A stretch of 14,110 nt of DNA, taken from the NCBI GenBank assembly GCA_002159155.1, contig LZRQ01000081.1, positions 1-14,110 of the forward strand, read 5' to 3'. Source of the stretch: Firmicutes bacterium ZCTH02-B6 (GTDB lineage: Bacteria > Bacillota > Limnochordia > Limnochordales > ZCTH02-B6). How positions within the stretch are numbered: the first letter of the stretch is position 1; every line of letters begins with the position of its first letter. The notes under the pieces are model-generated. The model was given only the letters and a program-made list of their open reading frames with translations. It was not told where the DNA came from and searched no databases. The translations under genes were made by a program, and so were the position numbers. This document shows positions 5,504 through 13,864 of the stretch, piece by piece.

Positions 5504-8500
5504 TCAGGCCCTGCCGCCATGGACCGCCTGCACCCGGGGTGGGTCGGCTTGGGTCTTCGTCCCGGCCGCAGGCCACCCGGCCCGCATTTCCCGCAGCACT
5601 TCCTCAAGCAGCTTGAGCAGGTCCCGCTCGCCCAGGCCCCGGCTGCGCACCTTGACGACGGTGGTCCGGCTGGGCGATAAGAGCACCCGCCCCCGGAACT
5701 TGCGGCTCAAGTGCAGGACGGTTTCCCTGGGGAGGATTACCCCGGTCTGCAGCCGGATGGCGACCTCGTCCTTGTCGCCGCTGATGCTGGCCACCATCAG
5801 TTCCTTGGCCAACACCTTGATGCGGGCCACCGCCAGCAAATTTCTCACCGGCGGGGGCGGGGGGCCAAACCGGTCCTCCAGCTCCTCCTGCAGGTCGGCC
5901 ACGTCCTCCGTCCGGCGGATGCCGACCACTTTCTTGTAGACCTCGACCTTTCGCTGCGGGTCCGGCACGTAGTCGTCGGAGACGTACGCGTCCACGTTTA
6001 GGTCGATAACGGGATCCGGCGGCTCCTGGACCACCTCCCCCTTGACCTCGCGCACGGCCTCCTCCAGGAGCTTGCAGTACAGTTCAAAGCCGACCGAGGC
6101 GATGTGGCCGTGCTGCTCCGGCCCCAGCAGGTTGCCCGCTCCCCGGATCTCTAGGTCCCGCAGGGCGATCTTGAAGCCCGACCCGAGCTCGGTGAACTCC
6201 CGGATGGCCTGCAAGCGCTTCTCCGCATCCTCGGTGAGTATTTTGTCCCTGCGGTAGGTGAAATACGCATAGGCCACCCGGTTGCTGCGCCCGACCCGGC
6301 CGCGCAGCTGGTAGAGCTGCGCGAGGCCCAACCGGTCCGCCTCATCGACGGTGAGGGTGTTGACGTTGGCGATGTCCATGCCGGTTTCGATGATGGTGCT
6401 GCAGAGGAGCACGTCGGTCTCGCCGTTGAGGAAGTCCAGCATCACCCGTTCGAGGAGGTCCTCATCCATCTGCCCGTGGGCGATGGCGATGCGGGCTTCC
6501 GGCACCAGTTCCCGCAGCCGTTCGCCAAAGCGCTCGATGTCCTGCACCCGGTTGTGGACGAAGTAAACTTGCCCGCCCCGGGCCAGCTCCCGCAGGATGG
6601 CCTCCCGGACCAGCTCGTCGTCGTACTCCACCACGTAGGTGCGAATGGGAAACCGGTCCTCCGGCGGCGTTTCGATCAGGCTCATGTCCCGCACCCCCGC
6701 GAGCGCCATATGCAGGGTGCGCGGGATGGGGGTTGCGCTCAAGGTGAGCACGTCCACCGAGCGGCGCAGCTCCTTGAGCCGCTCCTTTTGAGCGACGCCA
6801 AAGCGTTGCTCCTCGTCGACGATGACAAGGCCGAGGTCCTTAAACCGGACGTCTTTGGACAACAGCCGGTGGGTGCCGATCACGATGTCGACGTTTCCGG
6901 CGGCGAGGCCCTTGAGGATGCGGCTCTGCTCCGCCGGCGACTGGAAGCGGCTCAACCCCTCGATGCGCACCGGATACGCGGCAAACCGGTCACGGAACGT
7001 GCGCAGGTGCTGCTGAGCCAAAATGGTGGTGGGCACCAGCACCGCCACCTGCTTGCTGTCCATGACGGCCTTAAAGGCGGCCCGCATCGCCACTTCCGTC
7101 TTACCGAAGCCCACGTCGCCGCAGAGCAGGCGATCCATCGGGCGGGAACGCTCCATGTCAGCCTTGATTTCCGCGATGGCCCGCAGCTGGTCGGGCGTTT
7201 CCTCGTACGGAAACGCTTCCTCAAATTGGTGCTGCCAAACCGTGTCCGGGGCATAGGCGTAACCGGGCAGCGCCTCCCGCTCGGCGTACAGTTTGAGCAA
7301 CCCTTGGGCCAGCTCCTTGACGGACTCGCTGACCCGCTTTTTCACCCGGGCCCATTCGCCGCCCCCAAGTCGGCTAAGCCGGGCCTCTTGACCCTCGACG
7401 CCGATGTACTTTTGCAGCAGGCCTACCTGCTCCGTGGGCACATAGAGCTTGTCTTCGCCCGCGTACTGGACCACCAGATAATCCTTGTGCACGCCGGCGA
7501 TCTCCAGCGTCTCGACGCCCAGGTAACGGCCGATGCCGTGGTTGACGTGGACGACCAGGTCGCCCACCTTGAGGTCGTCAAGGCGCGCCCCGGCGCTCTT
7601 GGGCCGAGTGGAGCGACGGGTCTTGCGCTGGCCAAACGTTTCCAGCTCGGTCAGGAGAAGGAGCCTAAGCTCGGGCAGCTCACACCCCGCGCTCAAACCG
7701 CTGGTAATCACGGTTACGGTGCCCAGGGGCAGCACACCCGCCGGGCCGCTCCGGGCACCGGCAGCACCGTCTACGTCATGGGCTGCGGCGGCCGCGTCGG
7801 GGAACTGGGCCGCGGGCTCATGGGCACGTAAGCCGGCGGGCGTGGGCATGGCGCCGTTGGTCTTGAGCGGCACGCCGGGAGAGCCGTTGCCCCTCGCGCC
7901 CGCAACGTCCGGGAGGTTGGCGATGTCCATGTCCGCGGCGCGGCGGCCATCTGTCCCACCTGCTCCGGCCAGGGCGCCATCGGCCCCGTGGCCGTTGGCC
8001 GCAGCGGGGACAAACAGGCGACGCACCGGGATCTCTTCATCTTTGAGGACCGTTTCCAGCCGCTCGGCCCGCTCGGGCGCAGCCGCCGCCACGAGGACGC
8101 GCCAGCCCTGGCGGCGCCTATGCCGCACCGTCTCCACAAAGGGCTCCAGCTTGCCCTGAAATGTCGGGGCCGGGCGCGAGAACGCTTCCAGTTCGGGCAC
8201 GCCCTCCAGCCCGGGCACGTGCTGCTTGAGGCCACACGTGAACACGGCGGGGCGACGGCGAACCGCGCGCAGGAGGTCCTCCCAATCGATAAACAAGGCG
8301 CCTGCTTGGGGCAACACCCGGCCGCGCTCCAAGAGCCCCGCGTGATTGTTGGCGTAGTCCGTGTGAAACAGGTGCAACTGCTCCCGGGTACGGGCAGGCT
8401 CATCCACCACCACCGGTCCGTCGCCCACGTAGTCCAGCAGCGTTTCCAGCTGAGGATAAAAGAAGGCCTTGTACTGCTCGACGCCGGGGAAACGGCGGCC

Positions 8501-9391
8501 CGTCCGCAGCGCGTCCAGATGGGATTCGAGCCTCTGCGCGAGTTCGGCGGCAGGCCCCTCCCATCCCCCGCGTCGCAGGCGGTTAATCTGCTTGTGGCCG
8601 GCCGCCTCGATCGCGTTCGCGGCGGCCGCAGGATCGGCCGGCGGCGGCGCCTCCCACGCGGGACTGATCCCGACGCTCTCGACCGCCGCCAGGGACCGCT
8701 GGCTCTCCACATCAAACCAGCGGATCGAATCGACCTCGTCGTCGAAAAAGTCGATGCGCACCGGATGCGCAGCAGTCAGGGGGAAAACGTCGATCAGCCC
8801 GCCCCGGACGCTAAACTGGCCTTTGGCCTCCACCATGTCCACCCGCTCGTAACCAACGTGGGCAAGGTGCGCCGCGAGCTCCTCGGGCCGCACATGCTGT
8901 CCCACGGAGACGGAACGGAGCATGGACGCGAACGTCGAGCTCGGGGCCAGCCGCTCTACGGCGGCTTGCACAGGGGTCACGACCAGCACCCGCTCGCGCC
9001 GGGCCAGCCGCTCCAGCACCGACAGGCGCGCCGCGGCCACCTCTTTCGGCACCGGCAGTTCCTCATGAGGCCACGTCTCCCGTGCCGGGAAGAGCAACAC
9101 CGTTTCGCCTGGCAGCGCTGCGGCGAGATCGTCCCGCAGCCGCTCTGCCTGGTGCGCTCCGGCCGCGACCACCAGCATCGACCGCCGGCCCGCGGGCCAG
9201 CCGGCGTGAAACAGCGCGGCGATCAGCAGCACCTTATGGGCGGGCGTAAACCCGTGCAGCAGCCGGACGGGCGGATCCGCCCCCGGCCGCTGGCCAGTCT
9301 TAAGCCAGCGGTATTCACGCGAGTCAAGCAACAACTCAAATATGCCTGTATTGTACAAACTAGTATCCCCCCGTCCGCCGCGCGCGGGCAT
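5504..9391 (-). CDS. mfd: Transcription-repair coupling factor Mfd
   Basis: The protein has 1295 residues against about 1150-1180 usually. Domains in order: UvrB-homology module (about 45-460) with GQFSVRGGLIDVFP at 191-204; an unusual Ala/Gly-rich insertion (about 462-552); the return strand VTVITSGLSAGCELPEL; the RNA-polymerase-binding module (about 603-665, VGDLVVHVNHGIGRYLG); the helicase motor with Walker A GDVGFGKT (758-765), DEEQ (859-862), SATPIPRT (885-892) and QLRGRVGR (1028-1035); and the C-terminal TRCF domain (about 1135-1235). Mfd dislodges stalled RNA polymerase and recruits UvrA. The start is uncertain: ATG 9391 has only a weak GGGGCGG, while an in-frame TTG at 9358 has GGGGGG 8 bases upstream and removes 11 residues lacking obvious family resemblance. 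A promoter lies upstream at 9557-9586. Confidence 0.96.
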   Translation of the reverse strand: MPARGGRGDTSLYNTGIFELLLDSREYRWLKTGQRPGADPPVRLLHGFTPAHKVLLIAALFHAGWPAGRRSMLVVAAGAHQAERLRDDLAAALPGETVLLFPARETWPHEELPVPKEVAAARLSVLERLARRERVLVVTPVQAAVERLAPSSTFASMLRSVSVGQHVRPEELAAHLAHVGYERVDMVEAKGQFSVRGGLIDVFPLTAAHPVRIDFFDDEVDSIRWFDVESQRSLAAVESVGISPAWEAPPPADPAAAANAIEAAGHKQINRLRRGGWEGPAAELAQRLESHLDALRTGRRFPGVEQYKAFFYPQLETLLDYVGDGPVVVDEPARTREQLHLFHTDYANNHAGLLERGRVLPQAGALFIDWEDLLRAVRRRPAVFTCGLKQHVPGLEGVPELEAFSRPAPTFQGKLEPFVETVRHRRRQGWRVLVAAAAPERAERLETVLKDEEIPVRRLFVPAAANGHGADGALAGAGGTDGRRAADMDIANLPDVAGARGNGSPGVPLKTNGAMPTPAGLRAHEPAAQFPDAAAAAHDVDGAAGARSGPAGVLPLGTVTVITSGLSAGCELPELRLLLLTELETFGQRKTRRSTRPKSAGARLDDLKVGDLVVHVNHGIGRYLGVETLEIAGVHKDYLVVQYAGEDKLYVPTEQVGLLQKYIGVEGQEARLSRLGGGEWARVKKRVSESVKELAQGLLKLYAEREALPGYAYAPDTVWQHQFEEAFPYEETPDQLRAIAEIKADMERSRPMDRLLCGDVGFGKTEVAMRAAFKAVMDSKQVAVLVPTTILAQQHLRTFRDRFAAYPVRIEGLSRFQSPAEQSRILKGLAAGNVDIVIGTHRLLSKDVRFKDLGLVIVDEEQRFGVAQKERLKELRRSVDVLTLSATPIPRTLHMALAGVRDMSLIETPPEDRFPIRTYVVEYDDELVREAILRELARGGQVYFVHNRVQDIERFGERLRELVPEARIAIAHGQMDEDLLERVMLDFLNGETDVLLCSTIIETGMDIANVNTLTVDEADRLGLAQLYQLRGRVGRSNRVAYAYFTYRRDKILTEDAEKRLQAIREFTELGSGFKIALRDLEIRGAGNLLGPEQHGHIASVGFELYCKLLEEAVREVKGEVVQEPPDPVIDLNVDAYVSDDYVPDPQRKVEVYKKVVGIRRTEDVADLQEELEDRFGPPPPPVRNLLAVARIKVLAKELMVASISGDKDEVAIRLQTGVILPRETVLHLSRKFRGRVLLSPSRTTVVKVRSRGLGERDLLKLLEEVLREMRAGWPAAGTKTQADPPRVQAVHGGRA

Positions 9392-9435
9392 ACCGCCCCA
9401 TCGCCCCGGCGGCTGTCCCCGGTCCTGATGCGGAA

Positions 9436-9460
9436 GACGCGCCCCGCCAGAGGGCGCGTC
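9436..9460. repeat. 9-bp GC-rich hairpin in the mfd leader
   Basis: GACGCGCCC (9436-9444) and GGGCGCGTC (9452-9460) form a perfect stem with a 7-base loop. It lies between the predicted mfd promoter and the mfd start. No T-tract follows on the minus strand, so it is not a normal terminator; it could end pth transcription weakly or shape the mfd leader. Confidence 0.5.
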
Positions 9461-9556
9461 AGTCTATCGGGAAAGGCACGGCCATTCTGCCATTCTGATG
9501 AGGCTCCAAGGCCGTTTCATCATGAAGGCCCGATCAGCCCTCGAAATAACAACTTC

Positions 9557-9586
9557 ATTATAGGCACGGGCGCAGAGCGAGATCAA
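9557..9586 (-). promoter_or_regulatory. Sigma-A-like promoter for mfd
   Basis: On the minus strand TTGATC (9586-9581) and a perfect TATAAT (9562-9557) are 18 bases apart. It lies in the 223-base gap between pth and mfd. Transcription from it would start near 9550, giving a leader of about 160 bases to ATG 9391, or about 190 to TTG 9358. Confidence 0.7.
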
Positions 9587-9614
9587 CTCAAGCCCCGTCA
9601 CGGCTCGTATTATG

Positions 9615-10196
9615 TCACGCCCCGGCGGCCTTATTCGCTTTATTGTACTTGTTCATGGCCGCGGCGGTGCCTTCCAGCGCCCAAGTCGCCGCGGCCTCCG
9701 CGCCCAGCCGGGCCAACTCCTCATAAACCCCGAGCTCTTCTGATCCCAGCGGCTTGAGCACATACTCCGCAGCCGTCAGCGGCGCGGGCGGACGCCCGAT
9801 CCCCAGCCGCATCCGGGGAAATTCGTGGCTGCCGAGGTGCAGGATGATAGACTGCATACCCTTGTGCCCGCCCGAGCTGCCGCCGGGACGCACCCGCAGC
9901 GTCCCGGCCGGCAAGTCGAGGTCGTCGTAGACGACCAGCAGGTTCTGAAGGTCCACCCGGTGGTAGCGGACAAGGGGCTCCACCGCCTCGCCGCTCAAGT
10001 TCATAAACGTCTGGGGCTTTACCAGCATGACCTGCTGGCCATTGACGGCGCCCGTCCCCACCAGGCTATTGCTCCAGTGGCGGCGGTACTGGATGCCCAG
10101 CTCCCGGGCCAGCCGGTCGACGACCCAAAAGCCCAGGTTGTGACGGGTGCGTTCATAGCGGGGGCCGGGATTGCCCAGTCCGACGATGACTTTCAG
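9615..10196 (-). CDS. pth: Peptidyl-tRNA hydrolase with an apparent CTG start
   Basis: Pth releases peptides from peptidyl-tRNA that has dropped off the ribosome. The 193-residue product fits the family length. Conserved marks are KVIVGLGNPGPRYERTRHN (Asn9 and catalytic His19), KPQTFMNLSG (Asn66), VVYDDLDLPAG (Asp91) and GGSSGGHKGMQSI. The conserved N-terminus starts right after a CTG codon at 10196. An in-frame TAA, the stop of rplY, lies three codons upstream, and no ATG, GTG or TTG occurs between that stop and the conserved block. CTG 10196 has GAGGAGGAG about 9 bases upstream, inside the last codons of rplY. A start at the later GTG or ATG codons (ATG 10061) would remove the catalytic His and Asn. 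The gene begins 6 bases after rplY, so the two are co-transcribed and probably coupled. Confidence 0.9.
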   Translation of the reverse strand: MKVIVGLGNPGPRYERTRHNLGFWVVDRLARELGIQYRRHWSNSLVGTGAVNGQQVMLVKPQTFMNLSGEAVEPLVRYHRVDLQNLLVVYDDLDLPAGTLRVRPGGSSGGHKGMQSIILHLGSHEFPRMRLGIGRPPAPLTAAEYVLKPLGSEELGVYEELARLGAEAAATWALEGTAAAMNKYNKANKAAGA

Positions 10197-10202
10197 GGTA
10201 GA

Positions 10203-10850
10203 TTACTCCTCCTCGCCATGGCCGGCGCCCGCCTCGTCCGCGGGTTGGGCGGGCGCGGCCTCCTCGGGCGCCGCTTCAGCTTCCGGCGCCGCTCCGGTGC
10301 GGGCCCGGATGATGTTCAAGACGACGTCTTCGGGGTCGTGACGGGCGTGCACGCCGGCCGGCAGCGTTAAGTCTTTGACGAGCACCGCGTCGCCGACGCT
10401 CAAGGCGGAGACGTCCACCGCAATAGTCTCCGGGATGTTGGCCGGCAGGCACTCGATAGCCAGCTCGCGCAGCACCACGTTGACGATGCCCTCTTCTTGC
10501 GGGTGCCCGACGGGTTCCATCGGCACGGTGACGTGAATCTTTTGGTCCAACGCCACCGCGTGGAAGTCCACGTGCTGGACCGTCCCCAGCACCGGATCCC
10601 GCTGCACGTCCTTGACCAGGACCCGGTGGCGGCCTGCGCCGTTGTCGCCCGCCAGCTGCAGCTCGACGAGGCCGTGGGCCCCACCCGCCTGGAGCAGCCG
10701 CTCCAGCTCCCGGCGGTCAACAGCCACCGGAACGGGCGGCTGGCCGGCGCCGTACACAATCCCCGGCACTTGGCCGCTCCGCCGCAGCCGTTTGGCCTGC
10801 CCCTTTCCGGTCGCTTGACGCAAAGTGCCCGTCAACACGCCAGTACCCAT
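10203..10850 (-). CDS. rplY: 50S ribosomal protein L25 / general stress protein Ctc
   Basis: The 215-residue protein has the long, two-domain L25 (TL5/Ctc) form. The N-terminal 5S-rRNA-binding domain covers about residues 5-95 (TGKGQAKRLRRSGQVPGIVYG, then HRVLVKDVQRDPVLGTVQHVDF). The C-terminal beta domain covers about 98-185 (ITVPMEP-like block, then RELAIECLPANIPETIAVDV, then VLVKDLTLPAGV). The end is a low-complexity Ala/Glu/Pro-rich acidic tail. It binds 5S rRNA in the large subunit; in Bacillus Ctc is stress-induced. ATG 10850 has AAGGAGG 7 bases upstream. It lies after prs and before pth, as in Bacillus. The 201-base gap to prs holds no gene. Confidence 0.95.
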   Translation of the reverse strand: MGTGVLTGTLRQATGKGQAKRLRRSGQVPGIVYGAGQPPVPVAVDRRELERLLQAGGAHGLVELQLAGDNGAGRHRVLVKDVQRDPVLGTVQHVDFHAVALDQKIHVTVPMEPVGHPQEEGIVNVVLRELAIECLPANIPETIAVDVSALSVGDAVLVKDLTLPAGVHARHDPEDVVLNIIRARTGAAPEAEAAPEEAAPAQPADEAGAGHGEEE

Positions 10851-10878
10851 CGGAATCCCTCCTTCGGAATGCTCGTCT

Positions 10879-10899
10879 TATGCCTTTCCCATTGGCATA
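10879..10899. repeat. Inverted repeat upstream of rplY
   Basis: TATGCC (10879-10884) and GGCATA (10894-10899) are exact inverted copies with a 9-base spacer, about 29 bases before the rplY start codon. It could be an mRNA hairpin or an operator. I see no clear promoter in the same gap. Confidence 0.35.
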
Positions 10900-11051
10900 G
10901 ACGTTACCCGTCGAGGTTTGGGTCAGCCGGCGGCGATGCTCGGCACTAGCAGCAACAGCGCTGGTCCGGCGAAACAGCTGGTTGCCTGGTCAAAAGAGCG
11001 GCTCGTTTCCTGGTGCGATGCAACGGTGTCCCCGTCTCGGTCTGGCTCCCC

Positions 11052-12011
11052 CTATACCTCAAACAGCTTGCTCACGGAAATCTCTTCGAAGATGCGCCGG
11101 ATAGCCTCGGCAAACAGCGGGGCGATGGACAGCACGCGGATCTTGGGCACCCGCTTGTGCACAGGCAACGGGATCGTGTTGGTCACCACGATCTCCTTGA
11201 TCGGCGACGCCTGCAGCCGCTCGGCCCCGGGATCCGACAACACCGGATGGGTCGCGCAGGCGTACACTTCCTTGGCCCCGTGCTCCAGCAACGCCTCGGC
11301 CGCCTGGACCAGCGTGCCGCCGGTGTCGACGATGTCGTCGATCAAGATGGCGGACTTGCCCTGCACCTCGCCGATGACGTGCATCACTTCCGCCACGTTG
11401 GGCTGGGGCCGGCGTTTGTCGATGATCGCCAAGGGCGCCCCAAGGCGCTGCGACATTTCCCGCGCCCGGGCGACGCCGCCCACGTCGGGCGACACGACCA
11501 CCACGTCGTCCAAGCCCTTCTTGGCGAAGTAGTCGGCCATGATGGGCATAGCCTTGAGGTTGTCCACCGGGATGTCAAAGAAACCCTGGATCTGGCCCGC
11601 GTGCAGGTCCATGGTCAACACGCGATCGGCGCCCGCCGCCGTCAGGAGATTGGCAACCAGCTTGGCCACGATCGGGTCGCGAGGCTGCGTCTTGCGATCC
11701 TGGCGGGCGTAGCCGTAATAGGGAATGACGGCGGCGATGGAAGCGGCCGACGCCCGGTTAAGCGCGTCAATCATGATCAAGAGCTCCATCAGATTCGCGT
11801 CCGCGGGTGCACACGTCGGCTGGACGACAAACACCTCAGCGCCCCGCACCGTCTCCCCAATGCGGAGGTTGATCTCGCCGTCCCGAAACCGGCCGACCAC
11901 CGCGTCGCCCAAGGGAAGCTCCAAGTAATCGCAGATCTCCCGCGCCAACTCGGGGTGGGCGGTGCCTGTAAATACCTTGATCTTTTTGTGGCTGACCGAC
12001 GTCACACGCAT
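11052..12011 (-). CDS. prs: Ribose-phosphate pyrophosphokinase (PRPP synthetase)
   Basis: Prs makes PRPP from ribose 5-phosphate and ATP for nucleotide, His and Trp synthesis. The 319-residue protein matches the class I length (317 in B. subtilis). Landmarks are FRDGEINLRIGETVRG (42-57), IPYYGYARQDRK (96-107), DLHAGQIQGFFDIPVDN (135-151, the ribose and ATP contact region with His137), the catalytic loop DKRRPQPN (198-205, Lys199 and Arg201) and the PRPP motif DDIVDTGGT (225-233). The chosen start ATG 12011 lies 5 bases after the glmU stop. AGGAGG lies 13 bases upstream within the last glmU codons, a longer spacer than ideal, so a GTG at 12005 is a less likely alternative. The pair glmU-prs is a very common Bacillota operon. 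Confidence 0.97.
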   Translation of the reverse strand: MRVTSVSHKKIKVFTGTAHPELAREICDYLELPLGDAVVGRFRDGEINLRIGETVRGAEVFVVQPTCAPADANLMELLIMIDALNRASAASIAAVIPYYGYARQDRKTQPRDPIVAKLVANLLTAAGADRVLTMDLHAGQIQGFFDIPVDNLKAMPIMADYFAKKGLDDVVVVSPDVGGVARAREMSQRLGAPLAIIDKRRPQPNVAEVMHVIGEVQGKSAILIDDIVDTGGTLVQAAEALLEHGAKEVYACATHPVLSDPGAERLQASPIKEIVVTNTIPLPVHKRVPKIRVLSIAPLFAEAIRRIFEEISVSKLFEV

Positions 12012-12016
12012 CTTTG

Positions 12017-13414
12017 CTAAGGGGCCTCCTGTGGCTTGCTCTTTTCTCGCTTCCTGGCCGCCCATCCCTCGATGACGCGCTGCTCCGCGCGCTCCAGGGC
12101 CAGCGCGCCCGGGGGCACATCGCGGGTGATGGTGGAACCAGCGCCGGTGTACGCTCCGGCGCCGATCCGCACTGGCGCCACCAGGTTCGTGTTGCTGCCG
12201 ATGAATGCGCCGTCTTCGATGATCGTTGGGTGCTTGCCGAACCCGTCGTAGTTGCAGGTGATGGTACCCGCGCCGATGTTGACGTCCTTGCCCACCGTGG
12301 CGTCGCCCAAATAGGTCAAGTGAGGCACCTTGCTCCCGGGACCGACCACCGACTTCTTGATCTCGACAAAGGTACCCGCCTTGGACTGGGCCTCCAGCAC
12401 CGTGCCCGGCCGCAGGTAGGCAAAGGGCCCCACGGTGCATCCGGGGCCGACGCGGCTTCCTCGCACTACCGCGCGCTCGACGACAGCGCCGGCCCCGATC
12501 TCACTGTCCTCGACCTCCGCGTGCGGTCCGATGCGCGCGTCCTCGCCGATGACGGACCGGCCGCGGATGAAGGTGAAGGGCAAGATGACCGCGTCCTCTT
12601 TCAAGACGGCCTGGGGATCAATGTACACGGTATCGGGATCCACGACGGTCACGCCGGCCAGCATCCACTCTTGGACGATCCGCCGGCGCAGGATCGCCTC
12701 GGCCTGCGCGAGCTCCACCCGGCTGTTGACGCCCAGCACCTCGCGGGGTTCGGGGGCCACCACCACTTCCACCGGCCGCCCCGCCTGCACCAGTACCCCA
12801 AGCACGTCGGTGAGGTAGTACTCGCCTTGTGCATTGACGGGCTGCACTTCCCGCAGGGCGGCAAAGAGGCTGGGCGCGTCGAAGCAGTAGGTGCCGCTGT
12901 TGATCTCGCGAATGGCCGCCTCGGCCTCAGTCGCGTCCTTTTCCTCCACGACGCGCAACAGGCGCCCCGTGGCGGCGTGCCGCACGATCCGGCCGTACCC
13001 GGTCGGATCTTCCAGGAGCGCGCTCAGGACGGTCGCCGCCGCGCCGCTCTTCCGGTGGCACTCGATCAGGTCCGCCATCGTCTGCGGCCGAAAGAGCGGG
13101 GCGTCACCGCAGGTGACCAGCAGCGGGCCGCGGTAATGCGCCAAAAGCGGCTCGGCCTGAGCCACCGCATGCCCGGTGCCCAGCTGTTGAGGCTGGAGCA
13201 CAAATTCCACGTCGAGCCCCGCGCAGGCCGCTTTCACTTCCTCGGCCTGGTGACCGACGACCACAATGATGCGCTCCGCTCCCGCCCGCCTGACCGTTTC
13301 CACGACCGTGTGCAGCATGGGACGGCCGCATATCGGGTGCAGCACCTTGGCGCGCTTGGACCGCATGCGCGTGCCTTTCCCCGCGGCCAGGATGACGGCT
13401 ACGGCTCCGGACAT
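12017..13414 (-). CDS. glmU: Bifunctional UDP-N-acetylglucosamine pyrophosphorylase / glucosamine-1-phosphate N-acetyltransferase
   Basis: The 465-residue protein makes UDP-GlcNAc for peptidoglycan in two steps. The N-terminal uridylyltransferase (about 1-230) has the signature LAAGKGTRMRSKRAKVLHP (9-27), QLGTGHAV (77-84), CGDAPL (102-107, metal-binding Asp104) and GVNSRVELAQAE (228-239). The C-terminal half is a left-handed beta helix of hexapeptide repeats with the acetyltransferase site: FAYLRPGT, FVEIKKS, SKVPHLTYLGD (His365, equivalent to the E. coli catalytic His363) and ITCNYDG. ATG 13414 was chosen because GGAGGAG lies 9 bases upstream and the signature begins near residue 9. In-frame upstream ATGs at 13435 and 13582 give extensions without family resemblance. 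It heads the minus-strand cluster glmU-prs-rplY-pth. Confidence 0.97.
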   Translation of the reverse strand: MSGAVAVILAAGKGTRMRSKRAKVLHPICGRPMLHTVVETVRRAGAERIIVVVGHQAEEVKAACAGLDVEFVLQPQQLGTGHAVAQAEPLLAHYRGPLLVTCGDAPLFRPQTMADLIECHRKSGAAATVLSALLEDPTGYGRIVRHAATGRLLRVVEEKDATEAEAAIREINSGTYCFDAPSLFAALREVQPVNAQGEYYLTDVLGVLVQAGRPVEVVVAPEPREVLGVNSRVELAQAEAILRRRIVQEWMLAGVTVVDPDTVYIDPQAVLKEDAVILPFTFIRGRSVIGEDARIGPHAEVEDSEIGAGAVVERAVVRGSRVGPGCTVGPFAYLRPGTVLEAQSKAGTFVEIKKSVVGPGSKVPHLTYLGDATVGKDVNIGAGTITCNYDGFGKHPTIIEDGAFIGSNTNLVAPVRIGAGAYTGAGSTITRDVPPGALALERAEQRVIEGWAARKREKSKPQEAP

Positions 13415-13755
13415 GGGGGGGCTCTCCTCCTGCATATAGGCGGGCTGCTCCGGCGGCTCCCGCCGGCAAGCCCGTAGCGACTCCTTCGGCACCGCCGCCG
13501 GCTTTCCTGCGCAAGCAAGCGACCTAAGAGGCGAAGGCCGATCACGTCTAGTATAACGTCGAGACTGCCATCTCCTCTTCACCCCAGTATACGGTCACGG
13601 AAGCCGCTCGGGGTATGTCGAACAACCCGTACGCGCCGGGGGGCGTGTTGACGCCATCCACTGTTGATGTGAGTCAATAGTACTGGGGCATTCCCCGATT
13701 GCGGTGGATCGTGCGGATACGAATTGAAAGGACGGGTGGCGCGAGCCGTAAAGGC

Positions 13756-13777
13756 CCCCGGGCGGTAGCGCCCGGGG
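13756..13777 (+). repeat. GC-rich hairpin upstream of the transposase
   Basis: CCCCGGGCG (13756-13764) and CGCCCGGGG (13769-13777) form a perfect 9-bp stem with the loop GTAG. No T-tract follows directly on either strand. It may be part of the insertion-element left end, or a block against incoming transcription. Confidence 0.45.
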
Positions 13778-13798
13778 CGCGGGGCTGGAAAAAGAAGG

Positions 13799-13864
13799 GA
13801 CGAGAAGCCGGTCTTCCGAACGTGTTGTGTCGGCCAAAAACACCACAGGAAGGGGCTTCTCGTC
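13799..13864 (+). promoter_or_regulatory. Hairpin abutting the transposase start codon
   Basis: GACGAGAAGCC (13799-13809) is exactly complementary to GGCTTCTCGTC (13854-13864), whose last base touches the ATG at 13865. In a read-through transcript the 11-bp stem would cover the spacer and the end of the AGGAAGGGG ribosome binding site (13847-13855). A short inner pairing, GTGTT (13822-13826) with AACAC (13839-13843), could extend the structure. Insertion elements often use such structures to stop expression from outside promoters; here that is an inference. Confidence 0.55.

Larger units (their letters stand above)
13415..13864. other. Gene-free region between glmU and the transposase
   Basis: These 450 bases hold no convincing gene; open frames here are shadows. 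On the glmU side, a minus-strand TATACT (13558-13553) could be a -10 element but lacks a recognisable -35. A 7-bp GC hairpin, CCGGCGG/CCGCCGG, lies at 13450-13466. On the transposase side there is a 9-bp hairpin (13756-13777), and a weak plus-strand TTGAAA (13724-13729) has only a poor -10 partner. The left end of the insertion element should lie in this region, but without the right end I cannot define its terminal repeat or a target duplication. Confidence 0.5.

Noticed and set aside
9504..9545. CTGATGAG on the plus strand, resembling the core of a hammerhead ribozyme
   Set aside because: The following stem is short and the second core element, GAAA, is missing at the required place (the sequence reads GTTTC), so this is a chance match.
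7988..9757. A 589-codon plus-strand frame opposite mfd
   Set aside because: It lies antisense to the strongly conserved mfd frame, is rich in Arg, Pro, His and Gly as GC shadow frames are, and matches no family.
13660..13681. ACTGTTGA / TCAATAGT imperfect inverted repeat as the end of the insertion element
   Set aside because: It has one mismatch and the right end of the element is outside the window, so there is nothing to compare it with.
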